In this document: positions 1 to 4,490 of the stretch, in pieces | Position numbering within the stretch: position 1 is the first letter of the stretch | How the letters are laid out: each line of letters opens with the position of its first letter | NCBI GenBank assembly: GCA_027036755.1 | Contig: JALWDV010000652.1 | Coordinates: 1-8,071 of the forward strand | Length of the DNA: 8,071 nt | Reading direction: 5' to 3' | Source of the DNA: Anaerolineae bacterium | Lineage (GTDB): Bacteria > Chloroflexota > Anaerolineae > J102 | Translations under genes and position numbers: made by a program | Notes under the pieces: model-generated | Database searches by the model: none | What the model was told of the DNA's origin: nothing | The model's input: only the letters and a program-made list of their open reading frames with translations

Positions 1-13
1 ATGAAAGACGAGG

Positions 14-82
14 ACACGGATTGACACGGCCTTCGGTCACAGATTTTTTGAATTATCCGTGTTTTTCTGTGTTCATCCGTGT
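14..82. repeat. Word-iterated inverted repeat, ATCCGTGT family
   Basis: The octamer ATCCGTGT occurs at 55-62 and 75-82, and its reverse complement ACACGGAT at 14-21, with further partial copies (GACACGG at 23-29, CTGTGTTC at 67-74). The block can therefore fold in more than one register. It lies 3' of thiI, beyond the stop codon at 299, and has no coding signal. I see no T-run that would make it a classical terminator. Function is unknown. Confidence 0.6.
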
Positions 83-168
83 TCTATTTTCAAAGCAGGC
101 GCCACGCGCGGCCGCGCGCCGATACCGATGAAAATGACTCGCGGCCAGGACGGTGCGGGGGCCAATCC

Positions 169-225
169 CGTAATGCGTGATTCGTGATGCGTGACGACCT
201 TACGCATTACGCAGTACGCATCACG
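169..225. repeat. Four-block inverted repeat, CGTRATGCGT family
   Basis: Two 10-mers, CGTAATGCGT (169-178) and CGTGATGCGT (183-192), are followed by their reverse complements ACGCATTACG (202-211) and ACGCATCACG (216-225). The start-to-start spacing within each pair is exactly 14. Because the two words differ at one base, every block can pair with either opposite block, giving a hairpin with two 10-bp stems and a 9-nt loop, or an offset structure. It sits 74 bp downstream of the thiI stop. A separate 5-bp hairpin (GCCCA/TGGGC, 240-252) lies between it and thiI. Confidence 0.7.
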
Positions 226-298
226 CCCGTTGCAGACTCGCCCAACGTGGGCTTTGCCAACCTTCAGCAACCAGCGATCATTCTATTTTCATAGCAGC

Positions 299-1516
299 CT
301 ACCGATTGCTGACGCCTTCCACCCACCAGTCGGGGTGAATCACCTCGGTTTTGGCCTCGGCCATGAGCTGCTCCAGCATCCAGGGAATGTCCAGGCCCGA
401 TTCCGCCTCCCGAACCTCGTCGATCTTGGCCGCGGTCTCCACCCGCCGCGGCATGAACAGGGTGCAAGATTCGTCGTGAGGTCGGGCGCTGATGTCATAC
501 GTGCCGATGCGCCGGGCCTCGTCCAGAATCTCCTGCTTGTCGAAGCCGATGAGGGGGCGAAGCACGGGGAAGGAGGCCGCGTCCTCGATGGCGGCCATGT
601 TGGCCAGAGTCTGGCTGGCCACCTGCCCCAAGGATTCCCCCGTAATCAACGCCCGCGCCCGATTTTTCCACGCCAGCCGTCCCGCCACGCGCATCATCAT
701 ACGGCGATAGAGGATAGTGCGAAAACGCTCGGGGCTCTCCACCGCGATGATCTCCTGTGCGGGCGCAAAGGCGATGAGGGTGAGACGGATGCGCCCGTGC
801 CATTCGGCCAGGACATGCGCCAGCTCTCGGGCCTTGCGCACGCTGGCGTCATCGGTGTGGGGTTGACCATGAAAATGCACCAGATGCAGGGTGAGACCCC
901 GCTTCATCATGCGCCATGCGGCCACGGGCGCATCGAAACCGGCGCTGAACAACACAATGGCCCGACCGCTGCTATGCACGGGCAGGCCGCCAGGGCCGGG
1001 CGCGCGGGCGGCGAAGATGTAGGCCTTGCCCTGCACCACCTCGACGAACACTTCGAGATCGGGGTGACGCAGGTCCACCCGGGCGTGAGAGACCTCCCAC
1101 ACCGCCGAACCCACTTCCCGGCCGATGTCCTGAGAATCGAAGGGATAATGCTTCTCGGCCCGCTTGGGGCGCACCGCAAAGGATTCGAAGCTGAGGCCCT
1201 GCACCAGGGATTGAGCCGCGGCCTGCATGGCGGGCATGGTCGCCGCCACCTCCGTCCCGATGCTGATGTGAGCGACGCCGAAGACCTTTTGCAACAGCGC
1301 CAGGGCCTGCGGCGCCTCATCCGGACCCAAACCGCGCACCAGCAAGCGATTGCGCATGGGCTGCACCCGGGCATTGGGAAAACGCCCCAGCCGACGCCGG
1401 ATGTTGCGCTTGAGGATGCTCTCGAAATAGCTCTGATTGCCCCGTTTCAGAGCGATCTCGTGGTAATGAATGATGAGAACCGGATTTTGGGGGATGATGT
1501 CAGCGGAAATGGTCAT
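299..1516 (-). CDS. thiI: ThiI-type tRNA 4-thiouridine synthetase (tRNA sulfurtransferase)
   Basis: This 405-residue protein matches the short, rhodanese-less form of ThiI, which activates U8 of tRNA by adenylation and inserts sulfur to make 4-thiouridine; it may also serve thiazole synthesis. Domain order: N-terminal ferredoxin-like domain (about 1-65), THUMP domain (about 70-175), then the PP-loop ATPase domain. Strong family signatures are LITGESLGQVASQTLANM (289-306), the following segment to FPVLRPLIGFDK (316-327), and the Cys in DESCTLF (C351), at the place of the conserved catalytic cysteine. The odd point is the PP-loop: residues 191-196 read SAGFDA where SGGxDS is expected. The ATG at 1514-1516 gives a full N-terminus but has no clear Shine-Dalgarno sequence. 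The gene stands alone between repeat-filled gaps, with no sulfur-carrier or cysteine desulfurase gene nearby. Family assignment is firm; full activity is less certain. Confidence 0.95.
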   Translation of the reverse strand: MTISADIIPQNPVLIIHYHEIALKRGNQSYFESILKRNIRRRLGRFPNARVQPMRNRLLVRGLGPDEAPQALALLQKVFGVAHISIGTEVAATMPAMQAAAQSLVQGLSFESFAVRPKRAEKHYPFDSQDIGREVGSAVWEVSHARVDLRHPDLEVFVEVVQGKAYIFAARAPGPGGLPVHSSGRAIVLFSAGFDAPVAAWRMMKRGLTLHLVHFHGQPHTDDASVRKARELAHVLAEWHGRIRLTLIAFAPAQEIIAVESPERFRTILYRRMMMRVAGRLAWKNRARALITGESLGQVASQTLANMAAIEDAASFPVLRPLIGFDKQEILDEARRIGTYDISARPHDESCTLFMPRRVETAAKIDEVREAESGLDIPWMLEQLMAEAKTEVIHPDWWVEGVSNR

Positions 1517-1547
1517 ATAAAATTCGACTCAATGGTTATCTATTTTT

Positions 1548-1599
1548 GTAACTGCTAACGTATGCCAGTTGGTTGTCTTTTTTCGTAACTGCTAACGTA
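1548..1599 (+). repeat. Two direct copies of GTAACTGCTAACGTA upstream of thiI
   Basis: The 15-mer GTAACTGCTAACGTA occurs identically at 1548-1562 and 1585-1599, 37 bp apart, each directly preceded by a T-rich tract. The pair lies 32 bp upstream of the thiI start codon, so it is in the region where the thiI promoter should be. The first 13 bases, with one or two changes, recur at 1726-1738, 1871-1883 and 6186-6198, so these are members of a dispersed family and not only local operators. Confidence 0.65.
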
Positions 1600-1611
1600 C
1601 CCCGATTAACA

Positions 1612-1701
1612 AACCACAAAGGGCACAAAGGCACTAAGAACACGAAGAAAAAATGTATAAATTCCCCTTTGTGCCTTTGTGTCTTAGTGTTCTTTGTGGT
1701 T
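1612..1701. repeat. Long imperfect inverted repeat built from CAC-N-AAG words
   Basis: The arms begin with a perfect 10-bp match, AACCACAAAG at 1612-1621 against CTTTGTGGTT at 1692-1701. Each arm continues as four units of the form CAC-N-AAG-N(1-2). Laid over each other without gaps, the arms agree at every CAC and AAG and differ almost only in the spacer bases, so the hairpin is about 34 bp long with regularly placed mismatches. The loop is AT-rich (around 1646-1667). It lies between thiI and the ABC gene and carries no reading frame of its own. Confidence 0.75.
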
Positions 1702-1725
1702 TTTGACATGATATGCGACAGACCA

Positions 1726-1765
1726 CCTTAGTAGTTACCTTTTTTCATTCAAACCTGACAGATTC
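1726..1765. repeat. Degenerate fragment of the dispersed repeat
   Basis: CCTTAGTAGTTAC at 1726-1738 is the reverse complement of GTAACTACTAAGG, one mismatch from the 13-mer that opens the 80-bp repeat. AACCTGACAGATTC at 1752-1765 resembles the palindromic core of the same repeat but lies in the opposite orientation. The two pieces look like a decayed or rearranged second copy next to the well-preserved copy at 1804-1883. Confidence 0.45.
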
Positions 1766-1803
1766 TCGTAACCTTGGCGGTAAGATGTGTGGTTTTCAGC
1801 CAG

Positions 1804-1883
1804 CAACGAAGCGTGCAAGGCGCTGAATCGTTGCCGAAGGAACCTGTCAGGTTAATTCAAGCGAAAACGACCTTAGCAGTTAC
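1804..1883 (-). repeat. 80-bp dispersed repeat, copy 1 (reverse orientation)
   Basis: Read on the minus strand from 1883 to 1804, this segment matches plus-strand 6186-6265 at 74 of 80 positions, the first 47 without a difference. It starts with GTAACTGCTAAGG and contains the 13-bp palindrome AACCTGACAGGTT. It begins at the base immediately after the TAG stop codon of the ABC transporter gene (1884-1886), so it forms the 3' untranslated region of that gene. Confidence 0.9.
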
Positions 1884-2735
1884 CTATTTTTTCCAGCGAT
1901 GTTCGTCTGGGCCCTCGCAGCAGGTGTCGGCCAGAATCAACTCCTCGGGCGTTTCGGTTTCGAACGAAAGCGTGTGCACATGGCCGCCATAGGCTTCGAT
2001 GAGCGTATCCGCGTTGTAGACCTGATCAGGCGGGCCATAGGCGATGATGCGACGATTCAACAACATCATCCTGTCGAAATTCCTGGCCGCGAGATCGAGA
2101 TCGTGCGTGGAGACCAACGCGGTGACGCCCCGGGCCCGCACGATGTCGAGAATACGGAGAATGGCCTCCTGGCTGGGCGCGTCCAGCCCCGTGAAAGGCT
2201 CATCCAACAGCAGAAGCTCCGCTTCCTGGGCCAGCGACCGGGCCAGAAAGACCCGCTGCTGCTGTCCGCCCGAAAGCTCGCCAATCTGGCGTTTGGCCAG
2301 TTCGAGCATGTTCACCTGCTCAAGGGCGTCATAGACGATGTCCCAATCCTTTTTGGAAGGCCAGCGAAACAGGCCGATCTTGCCGCTGCGCCCCATCATC
2401 ACCACATCCGCGACGGTGACGGGAAAACTCCAGTCGATTTGACTGCGCTGGGGCACATAGGCGATGCAGATATGCCCGCCCGGCGGCTGGCCGAAAATGT
2501 GAATCTCTCCGGAAGTGGGCCTGATAATGCCGCTGACCGTCTTGAACAGCGTGCTCTTGCCCGCGCCATTGGGGCCGACCACCGCCACGCGCTCCTCCCG
2601 CTGCACCTGAAAGCTGACGCCATCCAGGGCCAGAAAATCCCCGTAGCGCACGGTGAGATCGCGCACATCCAGAGCCGGCGCGTCCGCCAGATGATTGTGC
2701 CTGGGATAAGAGAGCTGATGAAGGATGTCGGGCAT
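1884..2735 (-). CDS. ABC transporter ATP-binding protein, manganese/zinc (TroB/MntB/ZnuC) type
   Basis: This 283-residue protein is a complete ABC ATPase expected to drive uptake of Mn or Zn through a membrane permease. Visible motifs: Walker A GPNGAGKST (54-62), Q-loop YVPQ (Q96), signature LSGGQQQ (154-160), Walker B LLLLDEP (174-180), and H-loop STHD (H211). The stretch YVPQRSQIDWSFPVTVADVV followed by MMGR is characteristic of the TroB/MntB/SitB subgroup. The C-terminal tail after GGHVH (250-254) is acidic and holds C272, C273 and H279, which could bind metal; that is inference. No permease or solute-binding gene is present on either side: downstream lies a repeat, and upstream a tRNA gene with its terminator. 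The ATG at 2733-2735 has no evident Shine-Dalgarno sequence and starts only 36 bases after the terminator, so its promoter is unclear. The chosen start leaves about 20 residues before the ABC domain; a later start is possible. Confidence 0.9.
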   Translation of the reverse strand: MPDILHQLSYPRHNHLADAPALDVRDLTVRYGDFLALDGVSFQVQREERVAVVGPNGAGKSTLFKTVSGIIRPTSGEIHIFGQPPGGHICIAYVPQRSQIDWSFPVTVADVVMMGRSGKIGLFRWPSKKDWDIVYDALEQVNMLELAKRQIGELSGGQQQRVFLARSLAQEAELLLLDEPFTGLDAPSQEAILRILDIVRARGVTALVSTHDLDLAARNFDRMMLLNRRIIAYGPPDQVYNADTLIEAYGGHVHTLSFETETPEELILADTCCEGPDEHRWKK

Positions 2736-2770
2736 GATGGCTGAAGTCGATCGAGTCGACCAGAACGGGC

Positions 2771-2805
2771 AAAAAAAGAAGCCGCCCGCATCGGGACGAC
2801 TTCTT
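2771..2805 (-). terminator. Intrinsic terminator of the tRNA-Pro gene
   Basis: On the minus strand a 12-bp stem (2794-2805 with 2776-2787, two G-U pairs in RNA) closes a 6-nt loop and is followed by a run of seven T including the end of the stem region (2771-2777 on the plus strand are A). It lies 10 bases after the tRNA 3' end and just ahead of the ABC gene, so it should separate the two transcripts. Confidence 0.85.
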
Positions 2806-2815
2806 CATACATGTG

Positions 2816-2889
2816 TCGGGGCGAGAGGACTTGAACCTCCGACCTCACGGACCCGAACCGTGCGCGCTACCGGACTGCGCTACGCCCCG
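2816..2889 (-). tRNA. tRNA-Pro, anticodon CGG
   Basis: A 74-nt cloverleaf can be drawn by hand. Acceptor CGGGGCG/CGCCCCG, U at position 8, D-stem GCGC/GCGC, anticodon stem CACGG/CCGTG with loop TTCGGGT (anticodon CGG, reading CCG), and T-arm GGAGG-TTCAAGT-CCTCT. The discriminator is A and the body closely follows bacterial tRNA-Pro. The 3' CCA is not encoded (the next bases are CAC), so it must be added by nucleotidyltransferase. U8 would be a substrate for the ThiI encoded nearby. Confidence 0.95.
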
Positions 2890-2901
2890 ATACTGTTTGG
2901 C

Positions 2902-2930
2902 ATTATACTGAAATCGGGCGGGTTATGCAA
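2902..2930 (-). promoter_or_regulatory. sigma70-type promoter of tRNA-Pro
   Basis: On the minus strand TTGCAT (2930-2925) and a perfect TATAAT (2907-2902) are separated by 17 bp. Transcription would start near 2895, about 5 bases before the mature tRNA 5' end. Confidence 0.85.
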
Positions 2931-3011
2931 TTTTTGCGGATGAAAGAACTGGTCGGGGCGGCGATGCGAAGCATCTTTCCACCGCGGAAATGAGAAATAA
3001 GGCGCGCGAAT

Positions 3012-3041
3012 TTGTGATGAAAGCCCCCTATGTGGCATAAT
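3012..3041 (+). promoter_or_regulatory. Probable promoter of the rpsF operon
   Basis: TTGTGA (3012-3017) and CATAAT (3036-3041) are 18 bp apart, four and five matches to the sigma70 consensus boxes. A start near 3048 would give a leader of about 105 nt before rpsF, which fits an autoregulated ribosomal protein operon. Confidence 0.55.
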
Positions 3042-3057
3042 TGCTCGGTTGTGACAA

Positions 3058-3104
3058 AAGGGGCCGACCATCGGTCTCATCCATCTTTTCTGTCATTGGC
3101 CCTT
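3058..3104 (+). promoter_or_regulatory. Structured leader of the rpsF operon, candidate S6:S18 binding site
   Basis: In the predicted leader, AAGGGGCC (3058-3065) pairs with GGCCCTT (3098-3104), seven base pairs with one G-U. Stacked directly on it is a small hairpin GACC-ATC-GGTC (3066-3076). The remaining 21 nt on the 3' side (3077-3097) stay unpaired, giving a strongly asymmetric internal loop. An S6:S18 complex is known to repress rpsF operons by binding a leader that mimics its 16S rRNA site. Position and asymmetry fit, but I cannot confirm the conserved nucleotides of the known motif. Confidence 0.4.
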
Positions 3105-3152
3105 GCAAAAAGTTGACCAGTGACTACCAATCCATAGAAAAGGAGAAATTCT

Positions 3153-3443
3153 ATGACTGAGTACGAAATGGTGACCCTTTTCCATCCGGGTCTGGATGAA
3201 GAGGGCGTCGAAAAAGCCTCCCAATGGCTGCAAGATCGCATTAGCTCCCTGGGCGGGGAAGACATCCAGGTGATCCCCTGGGGACGGCGCAAGCTGGCAT
3301 ATCCCATCCAGAAGCATCTGGAAGCCACCTACATCCAGTATGATTTCAAATTGGATGGCTCGAAAGTGGCGGAGCTCACCCGGGCCATGGGCATCAACGA
3401 AGACATCATTCGTCAGTTGGTTGTGCGCAAGCAAGATCGTTGA
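3153..3443 (+). CDS. rpsF: 30S ribosomal protein S6
   Basis: The 96-residue product has the normal length and fold signature of bacterial S6, which binds the central domain of 16S rRNA on the small subunit platform as a heterodimer with S18. The family signature is at residues 44-52, GRRKLAYPI. The N-terminus MTEYEMVTLFHPGL and the segment EATYIQYDFKLD (57-68) also match. A good ribosome binding site, AAGGAG, lies about 8 bases before the ATG. It is the first gene of a four-gene plus-strand series, with ssb 77 bp downstream. The upstream leader probably mediates feedback by S6:S18. No odd feature. Confidence 0.97.
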   Translation: MTEYEMVTLFHPGLDEEGVEKASQWLQDRISSLGGEDIQVIPWGRRKLAYPIQKHLEATYIQYDFKLDGSKVAELTRAMGINEDIIRQLVVRKQDR

Positions 3444-3520
3444 ACCCCGCGCGCCAACGCCATCTCGACAGAAAATCATCTTTTGAGTATTAACGTGAGC
3501 TCTCAGCAAGGAAGTGCGAG

Positions 3521-3919
3521 ATGACCAGAAGTTTGAACAAAGTTATGATCATCGGCAATCTCGGGCGCGATCCCGAGATGCGTTATACGCCCAGCGGCAA
3601 GCCGGTTACGACCTTCAGCGTCGCCACCAGCCGCACCTGGGTTACATCCGACGGCGAGCGCCGGGAAGCGACGGAATGGTTCAACGTCGTGGCCTGGAAC
3701 AACCTTGCCGAGATCTGCAATCAGTTTCTGCGCAAGGGCTCTCGCGTTTATGTCGAGGGACATTTGCAGACTCGCAATTGGGAAGACGACAATGGTTGCC
3801 GCCACTATCGCACCGAGTTGGTGGCCAACGAGATGCTCATCCTCGATCAGCGCAACTATTCCCAGCGCCAGGAATCTTCATTCATCGAGGATGACGAAGC
3901 GCCCGATCTTCCCTTCTAA
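3521..3919 (+). CDS. ssb: Single-stranded DNA-binding protein
   Basis: This 132-residue protein is a bacterial SSB, which coats single-stranded DNA in replication, repair and recombination. One OB-fold occupies about residues 4-110, with the typical start LNKVMIIGNLGRDPEMRYTPSG, here residues 5-26, and the conserved core TEWFNVVAWN (51-60), which includes W53 and W59. The linker is only about 15 residues, much shorter than in E. coli SSB. The acidic tip EAPDLPF (126-132) is the docking peptide for partner proteins. The ATG follows GGAAG at a suitable distance. It sits between rpsF and rpsR, the usual bacterial arrangement, and is likely cotranscribed with both. Confidence 0.97.
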   Translation: MTRSLNKVMIIGNLGRDPEMRYTPSGKPVTTFSVATSRTWVTSDGERREATEWFNVVAWNNLAEICNQFLRKGSRVYVEGHLQTRNWEDDNGCRHYRTELVANEMLILDQRNYSQRQESSFIEDDEAPDLPF

Positions 3920-3987
3920 ACCATCATTATTTGAAATTACAGCGCCTCGATAGGCGTTTGACCTGAACAGGAAAGAGGTAAAATAAA

Positions 3988-4362
3988 ATGGCAGAAGAAA
4001 CTCCCAAAGCTGTTTCCGCAGAAGAAACCGCCCCCACCGTAGAATCGAACGCTCAGGAAGCGACTCCGACGCCCGCACGTCGCCCCAGCCCGCAGCGGGC
4101 CCGCCCTGCGCCTCGCGGACGGCAATCACGGCCTCGCCGGGCCAAGGTATGCCAGTTCTGCGTAGAAAAGACCGACTACATCGATTACAAAAAGCCCGAG
4201 CTTTTGTTGCCCTACATCAGCCCCTATGGCAAGATGTTGAGCCGCCGTCGCACGGGCGTTTGCGCCAAACATCAGCGCCGCCTGGCCGTGGCCATCAAAC
4301 GCGCCCGATTCCTGGCGCTGCTGCCCTACACCGCCGAGCACATCCGCCGCTACGGCTCCTGA
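3988..4362 (+). CDS. rpsR: 30S ribosomal protein S18 with a long N-terminal extension
   Basis: The product is 124 residues, about 50 more than the usual S18. The S18 body is residues 53-124, with the signatures YIDYKKPELLLPYISPYGKM (64-83) and SRRRTGVCAKHQRRLAVAIK (85-104). It carries a zinc-ribbon set C55, C58, C92, H95, so it is the zinc-binding (C+) type. The first half of the extension is acidic (about 1-26) and the second half is proline- and arginine-rich (about 27-52), probably disordered and able to reach rRNA. The ATG has GAGGT about 9 bases upstream, so the extension is supported by the ribosome binding site and not a start-codon error. It follows ssb by 68 bp. S18 pairs with S6 on the 30S platform. 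No rplI follows, unlike in many bacteria. Confidence 0.96.
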   Translation: MAEETPKAVSAEETAPTVESNAQEATPTPARRPSPQRARPAPRGRQSRPRRAKVCQFCVEKTDYIDYKKPELLLPYISPYGKMLSRRRTGVCAKHQRRLAVAIKRARFLALLPYTAEHIRRYGS

Positions 4363-4364
4363 GG

Positions 4365-4393
4365 TTGACAAACCGGGCGGGTGGCAAACAGAT
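4365..4393 (+). promoter_or_regulatory. Weak candidate promoter between rpsR and the PPIase gene
   Basis: A perfect TTGACA (4365-4370) lies just after the rpsR stop, and 17 bp later stands ACAGAT (4388-4393), only three matches to the -10 consensus. It might let the downstream gene be expressed independently of the ribosomal protein operon. The poor -10 makes this tentative. Confidence 0.25.
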
Positions 4394-4430
4394 GTTTGAA
4401 CCCCATCACCATTGATCTGACGCATGAGTG

Positions 4431-4457
4431 AGGCATAGGAGTGGATTTCCTATGCCT
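4431..4457 (+). terminator. Intercistronic 10-bp hairpin, possible attenuator
   Basis: AGGCATAGGA (4431-4440) and TCCTATGCCT (4448-4457) form a perfect 10-bp stem with a 7-nt loop. It is followed by the T-rich but interrupted TGCTTTGTTTC. It lies in the 128-bp gap between rpsR and the isomerase gene and could reduce read-through or stabilise one part of the mRNA. It also argues against the upstream in-frame ATG at 4428 as translation start. Confidence 0.5.
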
Positions 4458-4490
4458 TGCTTTGTTTCATCCCCCCAACGAGGCAATGCC

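Noticed and set aside
191..1558. 455-residue open frame on the plus strand opposite thiI
   Set aside because: It is the antisense shadow of thiI, rich in His, Arg and Gly as expected from the complement of a GC-rich gene, and has no recognisable domain.
1899..2744. 281-residue plus-strand frame opposite the ABC gene
   Set aside because: Antisense shadow; the minus-strand frame has all ABC ATPase motifs.
2963..2975. GATGC-GAA-GCATC followed by TTT as a terminator
   Set aside because: The 5-bp stem with three T is too weak and there is no plus-strand gene upstream to terminate.
3113..3144. Promoter TTGACC with TAGAAA just before rpsF
   Set aside because: Transcription would begin inside or after the ribosome binding site; the promoter at 3012-3041 is more plausible.
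4428..4490. Upstream in-frame start for the isomerase gene
   Set aside because: No ribosome binding site, inside a 10-bp hairpin, and the extra 21 residues do not resemble a signal peptide; the ATG at 4491 has GAGG at proper spacing.
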